From Marvania coccoides (Eukaryota; Chlorophyta; Trebouxiophyceae; Chlorellales; Chlorellaceae), in assembly GCA_963854735.1 (NCBI GenBank), contig OY978098.1:2864001-2928000 (forward strand): 64,000 nt of DNA. Reading direction: 5' to 3'. The position numbers and the translations under genes were made by a program. The notes beneath the pieces were generated by a model. That model ran no database searches. It saw only the letters and a program-made list of their open reading frames with translations, and was not told the DNA's origin. Numbering within the stretch: position 1 is the first letter of the stretch; each line of letters starts with the position of its first letter. This document shows positions 33,817-45,491 of this stretch, one piece after another.

Positions 33817-34488
33817 TCACCATCCGTTCTGCCCCCTCCGCTGGACGGTTCTTCGCACTGTGTCCCACGCAGTCAGCCCCCAGTACCTGGCCCACTTCAC
33901 CCCAGCTCGCGCTCTCTCCGCCGCCACCTCCCGCGCCGCCTGCCCCAGCTGTCTGAACACCAGACGGGGGGAACGCCCTTCTGGCGCCATCTGCAGCCCA
34001 AAAACGACTCTGAAAGGGTAGCCCAGGGGGTCCCTCCCCCTGTAACGCGCCTCTGAGGGCGCCTGCCGCGTGGCTGCATGCGTGCTGACAACGACGGCCG
34101 CCAGCGCCAGCCCCAGAAATATGATTGGCATGCACTTGGTGTAGGCCACGACAAACCACGCCGCAATTGCCAAAAATGCACCTATTTGGGTGCTTTGAGG
34201 CGGGAGAGCAGCGGCGCCAGCAGCATTTGCGCCTCCCCCATTTCCGTGTCTTTGCTGCTGCTGGCGATTTTGGTGGTGCTGGTTTTCTATTGCTTGGTTC
34301 AGGTTGTATCCAATGCTGATGGCCAACGCTGCAGCGCCAAACAGCGCAGATGGGCGCAGGTAGAGCGTGAGTAATATGCACACCACGATGAGGCGCAGGT
34401 AGTTCGTCACGTAGAAAGACCCATTTTCCTGCAGACAGAAATTGAATAGAAGGTGGCGGAGGTGAGAATTGAATTTTAAGAGAGCCTC

Positions 34489-34520
<32 letters not shown>

Positions 34521-34920
34521 ATCCGCTCCTTTCCCCCCTGCCGCAACTCACCTCCATGCGCTCACACAGGATATCCAGTGTGGCTGGGACGTTGTACCCA
34601 AACAGTGAAAATCCTACGGGGGGCGCCCCTGCAAACTGCCGCCACGGCCTGGGGTCGCGCTTGAAGTCTTCGGAGCTGAGCTGCTCCAGGAACGGCCCCT
34701 TGAAGCGCTGATACCGCCGCCGACGGCTGGGCTGCGAGGCGGGGCCACGCCGGCCTGTGGGGGGGCGGCCGTCGTCGCCGTCCTGCAGCAGGTTTGCTGC
34801 TCTGAGGCGCTCCAAGGTGCGAAGGCCTTGCACGGTGTCGGAGCCTTCAAGAGGCACTGAAGGCGCCAGTGGGCTGCGCTCAAGCCGCCACCCGCCGATG
34901 TTGTTGAATAAACTCATCAT
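33817..34920 (-). CDS. PRA1-family (prenylated Rab acceptor) membrane protein
   Basis: Two exons: 34920-34552 and 34428-33817; 326 residues. The soluble N-terminal third is Arg/Gly-rich and ends DPRPWRQFAGAPPVGFSLFG, the PRA1 entry pattern, then NVPATLDILCERMEENGSF. Four membrane stretches come in two pairs, as in PRA1: LRLIVVCILLTLYLRP with LFGAAALAISIGY, and IGAFLAIAAWFVVAYTKC with IIFLGLALAAVVVS. A Gln/His/Asn-rich loop separates the pairs. The C-terminus is basic. PRA1 proteins bind Rab GTPases and sit in ER or Golgi membranes. An in-frame ATG at 34968 would add 16 residues. Confidence 0.75.
34493..34522. repeat. (TA)n microsatellite
   Basis: About 14 TA units within the single intron of the PRA1-family gene. 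A second (TA)n tract is at 37811-37829. Confidence 0.9.
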
Positions 34921-35302
34921 ATCGTATGCAATAACGCTGCAATTCAGCGATGGTTCTGCGGGTTTCAATATTTTGATAAAAAATCAACTATGAAGATGTT
35001 GATTTGGAGGGCGTGTCTCGTTTTCTATAGGGTTGAAAACACAAAATTTAATCTCGTAAATGTGTGGAAACTGCTGAAAGAGATGCAAACAACGGCGAAG
35101 GCTGGAAATTTATGAAGGAAATTTTGACTGATCAGTGGGGCGATTTTCCGCAAACATGGCGTTCTACGCACGTTATTCAGCATTATAAAAATAATATCAC
35201 ATGTTTGCAGGTCTTTGGCGTGCGTCAGAAGCCTGCAGTTGCATATTTGTTTCCAAAAAAAATAGTAATTTTATTTAAAAAAGACTTCCCAACGACCCAA
35301 TA
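34921..35302. other. Divergent spacer
   Basis: AT-rich, between the PRA1-family gene and the 35303 gene. Short open frames with no coding signal. Confidence 0.5.
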
Positions 35303-36352
35303 ATGCCGGGCGACGACGAGTTCCCGGGGTCTCCAGACACCCACGAGCCTCTTCTGGATCACAAAATCGACATGGAAGGGGGCAGGCCTTTGCCACGGAG
35401 CAGGAGCGGCACCCCTGGGCTTCGACTCACCGTCCGAGCCCCTCAGCCCCAGCCTCCGCCCCCAGGAGAGGTAAGTAGAGCAGCTTTAATGAAATATGCT
35501 CGACTGAAGTTTTCCTTTGCAAGGGCGGCCCAGTGCATAGCTCCCAGCCGAGTGCGGCAGCTTGGCGGTCGCACACTGCTTTGGTGTGCCTCAAATCTTA
35601 CTTCATCTGAGGCATACAGCTGATCTCATTCTATTCTTTTCAACATGCAGGGGGCTACTCCACTCGCCAGCCCTCACTACAGCAAAGCCTACGCTCTGGC
35701 GCTCCGCCCTGGAGACGGTTCCGCACCCCAAGGCGACCAGGTCCACGAAGTTGAGGTGGAGGTGCTTACTGACGCGGTGTGTGAAGCTGTGGCTGACGCT
35801 GTGGGCGAAGTGGTGCACGAAGCGGTGCAAGAGGCAGTACAGACGGCGCTGGAAGAGTCACGGTTTGATTTCCGGGCCAACATTTCCACCTTTGTGGCAG
35901 TCACTGCAGCGGTGAGTAGCCCCCGTGGCTGTTTTGCGGTTGCAGCTGCAAGCAGCCATGCGAAATATAATGGATGCTGACGTTGCGGGCGGCAGCCCAT
36001 TTGTTGTTCTCCGAATTGGTGGCTGGCCGGCCTCATTCTCGCTCGCAACTGTTACTTGAAACAGCATCGCCACGCTGGGCATAGATTACTCCCAGCGCCA
36101 TGTTGCTCTTATTTATTGTGTTTTGCTGTTTCACTTTTCCCAACCATGCTCTCACACCCCTCTTTGGCGTTTCTCTCAACTCAACTGCTTTTGAAGGTGC
36201 TGCTCGAAAGGGGCATTTGGCTCCTATGGGATATGAGTTTTGGAGACGACACCTACCTGAGCAATGTGGGCAGCCTTGTTGTGGGGATGGCGGTGCTGCT
36301 GGTTATCCGAATTTTAAATCTGCCTCTGGTGTCAACGGTGCCAGGGAGATAG
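35303..36352 (+). CDS. Small protein with C-terminal membrane anchor, unknown
   Basis: Three exons: 35303-35470, 35651-35911, 36197-36352; 194 residues. The intron ends are gtaagt/cag, gtgagt/aag. Residues 1-55 are Pro/Arg-rich and probably disordered. The middle is a very acidic amphipathic helix (EVEVEVLTDAVCEAVADAVG, EVVHEAVQEAVQTALEE) built of Val/Glu/Ala repeats. The last exon encodes RGIWLLWDMSFGDDTYLSNV and the hydrophobic VGSLVVGMAVLLVIRILNLP, a likely tail anchor. No domain is recognised. The last acceptor (ttgaag) lacks a strong pyrimidine tract, so exon 3 is slightly less sure. Confidence 0.65.
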
Positions 36353-36765
36353 CACCAGCGTCCCCCCATAGTATCATCGTGTCTACTATACCCTGCCACT
36401 GCTAGCGCTTTCTCTGCTTTATGTTTTCCTTCCCTTTCTTCTCTTGATTAGTAAAAATAATCATCAAGCACAAGGGAGAGGCAGAATAAGGTTTCAAGGT
36501 TTCAAAGTTTAATAATGTCGTAGGCATGGGCTTAATTTTCAGCATGGCAGAGATTTCTAATCATTTGGTGTGTATGTTTCAACCGCGCTTGCAATTATAT
36601 TGCCATGCCATCACCTGAGTACTAAATTAATTTCATGATGACTGAGAAATTAAAATTGCTTGCAAATTTATTTTTTACTCGGTTGAAAGCATCCTTTCTT
36701 TCAAGATCCATCGCTGGTGACCCCATTAACAGAACGTTACACCTTGTCCTGCTCACCCGCTACTG
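36353..36765. other. Convergent intergenic spacer
   Basis: Between the 3' ends of the 35303 and 37765 genes. A tandem ggtttcaa (36490-36507) is the only repeat noticed. Confidence 0.5.
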
Positions 36766-37765
36766 CTAGGACCCTGCAGCGTCTTCTTTCAGGTAGTCTC
36801 GCAAGTAGTACTCGTCCTCCTGCAGAACCGCATCGTAGTCGTTTCGGGGCTCCTTCTCCAGCGTAGCGAATTGCATCCTAAAGGGGGAGAACAGGAAAAT
36901 TACAAATTTTACACTTTGAAGGAATATTTAATCAGGTCCCAGGCGGGTTTCAACGAATTTAAGCATTAGAACCTTACCAGTAATCGCTGTAGCGCGCCAG
37001 GGAGTCTGCAAGCTGCCGCAGCGGCATCAAATGGCCAGCCCCCCGGATGCACTCTTTCAACGTGCGCCCGTCCAGCAACAAAGGCGTCGTCTGCAGCATA
37101 GCAGCCACCCCCGCTGTTCCCACCTCGGTTTCAAACACATCCAGCATTTCTTGGTACGCTGCCAAAACCTGGTCTATTGATAAGAGCATGATCTCAGGCC
37201 ATCGGGAAACCACCGCAGCAACGTCTACCTGCTGAGGCAACGCCTCTCGCAGCGCAATCAGCTGGGAGGGGACGGTGTCAAGCTGTGCAGCTAGCCTGAC
37301 TTGCTCTGCTGGCTTCAGTCGCTGCAAGGTTTCAATGCCTCCAGGGACAACGCCAACCAGCGCCTTTGCGTTATCAATAAGATCCTCTGGATCGCGCCCC
37401 AGTGCATCTGCCAGGACGATTGCAGCCAGGCGTACTTTGTTTTCTGGCGTCCACGCAAACGACTCTGCAGTATTGTCTGGGCTGTCAATGATATTGCCCA
37501 GCTCGTCGATGGGGCGGCTCTTCTTCTTGGTGTAGTAATTTGTGACTTGCCAAGGGGACGTTCGGGAGTTGGTGGTGTCGCTCGAGGCGCTGAGACGGGA
37601 GAAAACGTGGCTGTGACGAGAAAAAGGGGCGTCAGGTTGGCGCCACATGGAGCGAGCGGTGCCAAACGGAGCTCTGGGTTGGGATACGCGGCAAAAGAGA
37701 GAGTTGCAGTGTGGAGCTCTTGGCGTTTCGTTGATTAGAAGCGAATGGCGAGGAAAACGCGGCAT
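36766..37765 (-). CDS. Organelle-targeted helical-repeat protein (mTERF-like?)
   Basis: Two exons: 37765-36978 and 36877-36766; 299 residues, joined within a Trp codon. The N-terminal 70 residues (MPRFPRHSLLINETPRAPH) are basic and Ser/Arg-rich, like a transit peptide. The rest is all-helical with repeated patterns such as VVSRWPEIMLLSIDQVLAAY and AAMLQTTPLLLDGRTLKECI, reminiscent of mTERF repeats (a Pro in the middle of each helix pair). The last exon adds a charged, Tyr-rich tail (EPRNDYDAVLQEDEYYLRDY). mTERF proteins bind organellar nucleic acid. The family assignment is tentative; the gene itself is well supported. Confidence 0.7.
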
Positions 37766-38048
37766 GATATTTAAGAAAAAATAAACTCTGAATTTTCAAA
37801 AAAAAAAAAAATATATATATATATATATAGTCGCAAAATGGCTCTGCAATGATTAGCGCAAAGCCATGGGTATTGAGAACTCTCTACATACAAAACGCGT
37901 TTGAATTTGAACAATACCATAACATAAAATTGTTCGTGATAAAGAATAAGGTGATTGCATTTCGGAGCTCGTGGCAGCTCATTATTTAAATTAAGAATAT
38001 TTAAAAATAACGATTCGGCGGTTAACGTATTTCATCACACCACATGTT

Positions 38049-39303
38049 GTGAAAGATTGGTGCTTTTATCGATTCAAAGAAATTGCAGTGATTGAACTAG
38101 TATCCCTCGTTAGAGCGAGGCTCACTGCTGTGAACGCACCATATCTGCATAGAAAATTAATAATACACAGTGCGCGACCAACCGTTTTTGTCAGCGGCCT
38201 TGAAAGGCGCAGGGCGGTGGCGCCCCTGCCGGCCTCCGCCCGCAGCCTCGCAGAGAATTCGACCTCGCAGAACGGCGTCGGCGAGGAAAGGAAGAGGCAG
38301 AAATCTAACTCTACCACGCGAAGAAACCCCGAGCTTGAGCCTCCAGGCAGCTTGGCTGGTGAAGAAGCATCGCTGCCGTGTTCCGCCAGCGGAGAGGAGC
38401 ATGTGTCCGCACAGAATGGTACCGAGGAGGCCAAGAAGCGGAAATATAAATTCAGCAAACGAAAGCCCATGAGGTGGGTTATCAATTTGTCTCCAGGAGC
38501 AGCAGCACTGTATGAAAGACTAATTCGAGTGGTTGCTGAATTATAATTTTATTCGCTCGCTGCAGTGAGGAGACCAAGAAAAAAATTGCTGTGGCAAAAC
38601 AGGGCAAGGCGCGCGATCCCGAGACCAAGAGAACGATATCCAAGTCCATGCTGGGGCGAGAGAAGAGTCTGGGTGAGCTGAAGCACAAGCAACGATACAT
38701 TAAGATATTATATATACCAGCTAAAATTTCGCGTTCTTTCTCGGCAGCCCACCGGTTCAGCTTGTCGCAGAGCAAGCGTGGCATTCCTCGTCTGGAGGAG
38801 ACCCGAAGAAAGATCGGAGCAGGGGTCAGCGCGTCCAAACAAAAGTCACGCACAGAGCGCCTGGCAGCCATCGCGGCAGCAGCAGCTGAGGATGCCACCG
38901 CCGACCTGCGCCCTGCGCTTCTGAAGACTGCTGTCAACGACGAGGAGGATGTAGTTGTGGACGTGTTTGAGCTTGAGAAGCTGGTCATTGAGCTGACCAC
39001 GCTGCGGCGACAGCTCAGCGTGTGGATGGACAGCTACGAGAAAAGTAAGTGGCCGATTGTGGTTAACGTGATTCACTGTCAACCCCCCCCCCCCCCCCCC
39101 TCCCCTGGCTTGCCGTTTGAATTTCTGAATTCCAACTCCTCTTACTTCTCCATTGCGAAGAATTCGGAAGGAAGGCAGACCTGACCGAGGCGTCCGAGAA
39201 CCACCCGCTGGTGTACGCCCGCTTCGTGCGCTATGTGGCGCTGCGTGAGCTGGTGCGGAGGTCTTCTACAGCAGTGGGAGAGACGCCGGTGATATGGACT
39301 TAA
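38049..39303 (+). CDS. NUMOD3-motif protein, probably organellar
   Basis: Four exons: about 38049-38473, 38566-38672, 38748-39044, 39161-39303; 323 residues. Three short helices of the NUMOD3 type recur: SEETKKKIAVAKQGK, DPETKRTISKSMLGR and LEETRRKIGAGVSASK. NUMOD3 is a DNA-binding module first described in homing endonucleases and also found in plant plastid proteins. No nuclease domain accompanies it here. The linker is basic and Lys-rich (KKRKYKFSKRK). The C-terminal part has a helix ELEKLVIELTTLRRQLSVWM and a tail ending VGETPVIWT. The start is uncertain, since the first 40 codons are AT-rich. Intron 3 holds an 18-base poly-C tract. Confidence 0.7.
39083..39100. repeat. Poly-C tract in an intron
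   Basis: Eighteen C in a row inside the third intron of the NUMOD3-motif gene, about 60 bases before its acceptor. Confidence 0.9.
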
Positions 39304-39623
39304 CCGACGGGAGAGCATGCGCGGTGCTGCATGCTTTTCTCTCGTGAAAGAGTAAACGTGTGGATGCTTCTCAGTTTTGGGTTGAAGTGCCGTGGAGATC
39401 TCAACTTTCTTTTTTTCTGCTTTTTGACACCCCTTTGGGCGCGCTTGATTTTCCGAGACACAGAAGCTCAGAAATTGAGCCACGCTCGCGCTTTTCAGCT
39501 TATCAGCGAGTCCTCTAAAGGCTGCACGCGGTTTACGATAGGGTGCTGCTCTGAATAGCCTTCTCCCCCCAAATTGCAATACATCTTGTTCGTGTTGAAG
39601 CCATATTCCACGCGTGTTAGAAG
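39304..39623. other. Intergenic spacer
   Basis: Short promoter region of the SAM-domain gene and 3' region of the NUMOD3-motif gene. A gctc/gagc hairpin near 39466-39484 is noted but is not a tRNA. Confidence 0.5.
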
Positions 39624-40706
39624 ATGTCTGTACCTCAGCCTGTGCCCAAGTGGGATGTCGAGACTGTTTGCGGCTTTTTGGCCGGCATTGGTCTTGATCA
39701 TCTCCAAGGTGCGTTCAGAGCCAACGCCGTGAGCGGCAGCGATCTGATTGACCTGACGGACGAAGATTTCAAGGACTCTCTGGGCTGCACTGCCCTTCAG
39801 GTGCGAAAATATTGCCTTGTCTCAAATGTTCACTGCCGCTGCTTTCTTCCTTTTTTCAATTTCCCCCCTTCTTTGACTAACTCATTTTCCTTGATCCATT
39901 TTGGACATCAGACCAAGAAGATCCGCAAGGAGCTCGTCGCGTACGGCATCAACCCGCCTGCGGCCGCTGTGCCCGTGGCTGCTGCTCCTCCCCCGCCGGC
40001 CCCTGTCTACGAAGCCCCTCCCCCTGCCCCCTCAGCCCCTCCTCCCCCGGAGCCGGTTCGCACCGAGTCCGCCCCTATTGCTCGCGACGACTCCGCCGCT
40101 GCTTACGCAGAGATCGAGCAGCTGAGCGCCCGCGTGGCTGAAGTGCAGCGCGGTGCGGTTGCCTACAGCGCCGCCCAGCAGGAACTGCGCCACGCCGAGC
40201 AGGGCCTGAAGTCTGCCGCCGGCGCGCTCACCGTCACCCAGGTCAGCGGCGCCACCGAGACATTGCAGGATCTGCGCATTGGGCGGCATGGCGGGGGAAT
40301 GTTTGGGCGCCACAATGAGATTGGTCGCAGGGCCGACCGCCAAAACGACATGGGCCACAACGTGGTGGAGATGGCCACCATTTCCAAGGCCTCTGGCATG
40401 GTGAAAGAGGCGGCGGGGCACATTCAGCGCGCAAAGCAGCACGTCCCACAGCTGCCCTTCATTCAGCCCGCCAACGTGCAGGCTGCCATGGGGGGGGTGC
40501 TGTTCAACGCCATTTTGGCGCCTGGCCTGGTTGGCGACATGATGCAGAACTCAAAGGTGCGTCGTGCCAAGGATCAAGTTCGGGAGATGCAGACGGAGGT
40601 GCAGCAGGCGCTGGACTGGTGCAACAACAACATGAACGCTGCCCAGGCGGAAGCGGCGCAGCTCAACGGCACGCTCCAGGCCAAGCGCGCTCAACTGGGG
40701 CGTTAG
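39624..40706 (+). CDS. SAM-domain protein
   Basis: Two exons: 39624-39800 and 39912-40706; 323 residues. Residues 8-75 form a SAM domain across the splice: KWDVETVCGFLAGIGLDHLQ, GSDLIDLTDEDFKDSLGC, KKIRKELVAYGI. A Pro/Ala-rich linker (PPPPAPVYEAPPPAPSAPPP) follows, then helical segments (YAEIEQLSARVAEVQRGAVA; later VREMQTEVQQALDWCNNN). The centre has an unusual GRHGGGMFGRHNEIGRRADR patch. SAM domains mediate protein self-association or RNA binding. There is no second domain to fix a function. Confidence 0.85.
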   Translation: MSVPQPVPKWDVETVCGFLAGIGLDHLQGAFRANAVSGSDLIDLTDEDFKDSLGCTALQVRKYCLVSNVHCRCFLPFFNFPPSLTNSFSLIHFGHQTKKIRKELVAYGINPPAAAVPVAAAPPPPAPVYEAPPPAPSAPPPPEPVRTESAPIARDDSAAAYAEIEQLSARVAEVQRGAVAYSAAQQELRHAEQGLKSAAGALTVTQVSGATETLQDLRIGRHGGGMFGRHNEIGRRADRQNDMGHNVVEMATISKASGMVKEAAGHIQRAKQHVPQLPFIQPANVQAAMGGVLFNAILAPGLVGDMMQNSKVRRAKDQVREMQTEVQQALDWCNNNMNAAQAEAAQLNGTLQAKRAQLGR

Positions 40707-40873
40707 AATTTCTGTTCCTCTTTGTTTATCTGTTTTGGAAAAAGGGTGCGGGTTTCAGTTACAGCATCTCTGTTTTTACATGAAGAATTAATTGCACGCA
40801 ATTCTTGTCGGTTCATTAAATAGTCAATGCGTCTTTTTGTGTTATCAAAATTTCAAATTTGTGTCAAAGCGCT

Positions 40874-42620
40874 TCACGCCAACTGCCATGGGCACACTTG
40901 GCCTGCCCACATCGGCACCACCGTGGCATCCCCAAAGGGGTACTCCGCAGGCACCGTCCAGGGCTGCCTCCGCAGCGTCACCGTGTCAGCGTTGCGTGAC
41001 AAGCCATAAAAGTCGGGACCATTGAAACTGGCAAATGCCTCAAGGTGCTGCAGCGCGCCCGCCTGCTCAAACGCATGCGCGTACAGCGGCAGCGCCACGG
41101 GGGCACTGAACAGCCCAGCGCACCCGCAGGCAGACTCTTTTGCGCCCTTGGGATGCGGCGCGCTGTCAGTGCCCAGGAAGAAGCGAGGGTGGCCGCTGGC
41201 GACCGCCTCCAGCACCGCCGCCCTGTGCTTTTCTCGCTTCAAAATGGGCAGGCAGTAGGCGTGCGGTCGCAGCCCCCCCAGGAACAGCGCGTTGCGGTTG
41301 AGTAGAATGTGCTGCGGCGTGACTGATGCCGCCAAGTTCGAGGGCCCTGCAGCCACAAACTCGGCAGCGTCCTTGGTGGTGATGTGCTCCATGACGACGC
41401 GCAGGTCGGGGATAGCGTCCAGCAGGGGCTTCAGTTTGGTTTCTATGAAAACTTTTTCTCGGTCGAAAAAGTCGACGTCAGCATCAGTCACCTCCCCATG
41501 CACCAGCAACGGCATGCCCTCCTGCGACACAATCAACATATAAAATAAAAATAAAAAAAATTGCAGAATACATTGTTGAAACAACCATACACGGAAGGGA
41601 GTGATTGTGCAGCAAGAGTGAAATTGTCGAAAAACGTAAAACTATTTGGGAAAGAAAAGTATCAGGGAATAATAGAAGTGTCCCTGGGTGCCGACACGCC
41701 ACCCCCGAATTAAAATGGGGAATAGCAGTCAAGGTGACACCCAGGAGAGGTTGCTGTTGCCTCTTAATGGAAGCGATCTCGTGATGAAAATGGGTCTCAA
41801 GATGCTAACGAAAGAGGCTTAAAATTATACGGAGAAAGAAAAGAAATCGATACACACTAGTTATTGAATATACTAACTCACCGCTGCCATTGTCTTCAGC
41901 GTTGCCAGGCACTTTTTCCAGTCTGTGACCCCTGAGTCGCTGTTGGTGGTGGCGCCAGCTGGGTACAGCTTGAAAGCAACAACGCCGGCGGCGCGAGCCG
42001 CTGCCACCTCCTTGGGGGGCGTGTTGTCGGTCAGGTAGAGCGTCATGAGGGGCCGGAAAGCTGCCCCGGGAGGGACAGCCGCTGCTATTCGCTCCTGGTA
42101 CTCCACCGCCTAGAAAAGGGGGGGGGGGGAAATCAAAAATATAAACACGTGTTTAGGAATTTAATAATCGTACCATTTTTTATACATTTTATATTCAACG
42201 TTGCAGTACTAGAAACATCTACCAACTGACCTGGTTGGCTGCCGTGACAGGGGGAACAAGGTTGGGCATGATGATGGCGCGGCCAAACAGGGAGGCGGTG
42301 TGGGGGACCACCGATCTTAGGCCCTCTCCGTCCCGCACGTGAAGGTGCCAGTCGTCTGGGCGGGTGATCACCAGCTCAGAGGGCTGGGCAGAAGCAGAAG
42401 CGTCGGCAGCGGAAGAAGAGGAGGCCAGGCGCCGAGAGGCCAGACATCGGGCTTGGCCAGCCGCTTTTCGAAGGCCTGAATATCATCAAAATGGGGTGAA
42501 CATGCGGGAGGGATGCGCTGGATATGGTGGCGGGCCGCCAAAGAGTTTGGAGATGAGGACGCACCAAAACTTGCCTTGCATGTGTGTTTTGCAGTCGATG
42601 CCGCGCTGTGCAACAACCAT
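40874..42620 (-). CDS. pyrC: Dihydroorotase (PyrC type), organelle-targeted
   Basis: Four exons: 42620-42575, 42475-42231, 42109-41882, 41521-40874; 388 residues. The first intron is GC-AG with a perfect gcaagt donor. It creates a presequence ([20 protein letters not shown]) from a 46-base exon. The zinc-binding start is [20 protein letters not shown]. The carboxylated-Lys strand is [20 protein letters not shown]. His ligands follow in [11 protein letters not shown] and [11 protein letters not shown], and the catalytic Asp is in [20 protein letters not shown]. It catalyses the third step of pyrimidine synthesis, the reversible ring closure of carbamoyl aspartate. Plants have the enzyme in plastids, which fits the presequence. 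The start ATG is the only one that splices in frame. Confidence 0.9.
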
Positions 42621-42839
42621 AGTCGTCCCCTCAACCCCGATCTTTTGATTTTTTAATATGTAAAAATTCAACTGCTGTCGAAGAAGGAAGGCATTGCCGA
42701 AACCCTCACAATTGCAACCAAATGTTTTATTTTTTGAAGCTTGATCAGCAACGCATTTCTTTTTGAAATGCGAGCGCATTTTGCTTGACCCGCAACGGGT
42801 TCGTTTCCCACCTTGAGATCATTTTTGTGTGTGACAAAA

Positions 42840-44815
42840 ATGCCGAGCCCCTTTCGCTCCCTCGCTTTGGCGCTGCTCAGCGTTCTGGCATGCAGCACCA
42901 CTCTCGCGACATCCCTCGACACCAGGACCGCTTCCGGAGGCGTTCACCTCTTCTCCCCGCAGCGCAGCGCCTCCGCCGGCCACAGCTGCGCCCCCATTCC
43001 GCCCTCCTTGCACGCCAACCTCACCGCAGCCGAGCTCGAGACGCTGCAGCACATATGTTGGGACTCTGCAGCCCTCCAGCAGCCCATGTCCGTCCTCCAG
43101 CGCTCCGGAATTCCCCCCGGCGTTGCCTGCCAGCCCATCGAGTGGTGTGACTCAGGGTCCTGCACCACGGTGTGCTCCCGCGGCAGCGTGGCGGTGGACC
43201 CCTGGCTGGCCAACGCCCTGCGACTGCAGGCCCACCTGGCGCGTTCCCTCCCTTTTTGTTTCTCGATGCTGTTTGGCACCCACAACAGCGCCATCACGCT
43301 GGCAGACGGCTACGGCAATCTGGACCCAGCCTACCAGGCGCTGTTCAAGTACGTAAAGTGGGCGTCTGCCGACTTTCACGACGCCATTCTGCGCACTAAC
43401 AACCAGTGGCTGAGTCTGACCGACCAAATGAACCTGGGCGTTCGGGTGGTGGAGCTGGACACCCACTGGGTGGAGGTGAGCTGTCATAGAGTGAAGTTTA
43501 CTATATATCATACGAATTCCCTCATAATGAGCATTTCAGAGGTATACATCCGGTCATAATTTTATATTTTTCATTTGAATATGAAGGGCGTTTTGAGGAT
43601 TGCGCACTGCGGCGGCCTGCACGTGGGCCCCCTGGACACCATAGTGCGCATTCTGAACACCATTGCCAAGCTGATTGGACACCACATTCGCTGGGACACC
43701 GAGACTATGGGGTGCGACCCTTCGCTGTCCTCAATCCCGGCATCGCTGCAGCGACCGCTCACGGCAGCGCTGGAAGAGATCAAGGCGTGGATGGAGGCGC
43801 CAGGCAACGAGGAGGAGCTGCTGGTGCTGTTCTTCGACGACCAGCCCAACCTGTCGCAATGGGTAAGCGAGAGTATTTAATGCAGCGAACACATGCCCCT
43901 TGTGTTTCATTGTTTATGTGAAGTTTTAAGTTTTAGTTTTTTTTTCCCTATTAAATCGGTTTCCAGGGTCTGGCAGGCAAGCTGAGGGAGGACCTGCTGA
44001 AGGTGTTTGATCCCAGCCTCATTTACACCGCCGTGGACCTGGCTGAAGCAGGGGGTGTGTGGCCCACCGCAGCTGACATCGTGGCCAGTGGCCGCCGCCT
44101 TGTGCTGGTGTCTGTGGCAGACTACGGCTCGCAAATGTCCCCCATAGCGTTCCCGCGCGGCAAGAAGGTGTGCGGGTGGACCGAGCCCCCTCTAAACCGC
44201 GTGAGAGGCGCCCCAGACTGCGTGATGGCGTCCCGCAAAGGGCCCAGAGACCTTTTTGACGGCTCGCTGGTGCGGGTGTCCTCCTGCGAGCTGATCTACG
44301 GCCCGCTGAACTGCGACTTTGTGTGGCGTGGCGACAACTCTCCCTACTTGGGAGAAGGCAACATCCCTGGGGTGGTGGACTGCGGGCTCAACATCCCATC
44401 GCCAGACCTGCTGACGCCCTCAAGAGCGGCAGCGGCGGTGTGGACCTGGGCCCCAGGACACCCGTACCAGGGGGACCAGCCACCGCAGCAGCAGTGCGGA
44501 GTGATCAGCGCCGCTGACGGGCGGTGGCGTGCGGCCGGGTGTGAGTCGGTGGGATCGCTGCCGTCAGCATGCAGGCTGGCGGGGATTCCCATGGGCAGCG
44601 ATGAACAGTGGGTGCTGGGCCCTGCTGGGCCTGCTGCACAAAAGGGCAGCAGCTGCCCCGAGGGGTCTACGTTTGAGGTTCCTCGCCACCCTAGGGAGAA
44701 CTACAGGCTGGCGGAATTGGCAGGGGAGGCAGGGGCTGCGGCGGTGTGGCTGCCTGTATCTGGGCCTGAGTGGGCAGTGGATGGAGTGCCCGCACTGCCA
44801 GCAACAACAGCTTAG
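42840..44815 (+). CDS. Secreted PLC-like phosphodiesterase-fold protein
   Basis: Three exons: 42840-43475, 43587-43862, 43967-44815; 586 residues. The N-terminus is a clear signal peptide (RSLALALLSVLACSTTLA). The PI-PLC X-like barrel begins FSMLFGTHNSAITLADGYGN with the catalytic-type His, then DQMNLGVRVVELDTHWVEG and LRIAHCGGLHVG with the second His, and EELLVLFFDDQPNLSQW. Many Cys residues suggest disulfides. The C-terminal 200 residues are Gly/Pro-rich with a poorly defined module (CGVISAADGRWRAAGCES). Members of the superfamily cleave phosphodiesters such as GPI or glycerophospho-compounds. The substrate cannot be predicted. An ATG at 42813 would lengthen the signal peptide by nine residues. 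Confidence 0.83.
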
Positions 44816-45491
44816 CGAAAGGCGCCATAGCGCCATAGGGCTAGTTTTTTTTTTTTGAATTTACGACTCAACTCAGTAGCGAAACTAGATGCCCATTACT
44901 GCTCTTTATTTCTTACCTATCTTTTTGTTTGATACTATTAAAAATCAAGCCTTGTATTCTTTTTGATTTGCCTTTGTTTGATACAGTACTTTTCCTTGCC
45001 CTTTGTTTGAATATGTTTTGCTCTGCCGCTGCTTTCATTCGCATAGATGTCGATATATGTATAATTTGCTTTTTATGAACCGTTTTTGAAGTCATTTTAT
45101 CAACACTTTAATGGGAATTCTTTAAATCATAGGAGACCAAGAGCAGAAAATGGGAGACGGAAGTTTAAAAGCAAAAGGAACAAGAAGTTGAGCTCTCCAT
45201 AAAGCTTCCACAAGCTGGCAATGTTTGGATGCACACGGCATGTATATTATGCTCACACTTGGTTGCGAATAGGCACAATTTTAGGGCGTTTGCATGAAAA
45301 AACCCGGCAAAGCGTGTCCCCAAAAATCCAGATTAGTGCTGATACCATTGAAGGCAAAATTAGAAAATCTTACCATGGCATATGCCATGCAGCAAAGAGA
45401 GTAGTATTTATGTGCATGGTTTTGTTTAATGACATCTGGAGTTTATTTTCTTCTTTTCGTTTTTTCGTTTTTTCGTCATTCTTGGTTCCAC
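44816..45491. other. Convergent intergenic region
   Basis: Between the PLC-like and TFIIA genes. AT-rich with T-runs. No gene or RNA recognised. Confidence 0.5.

Noticed and set aside
39455..39490. D-arm-like tggctca...gagc on the minus strand
   Set aside because: The loop lacks the conserved GG, and no T-arm or acceptor partner is found on either side.
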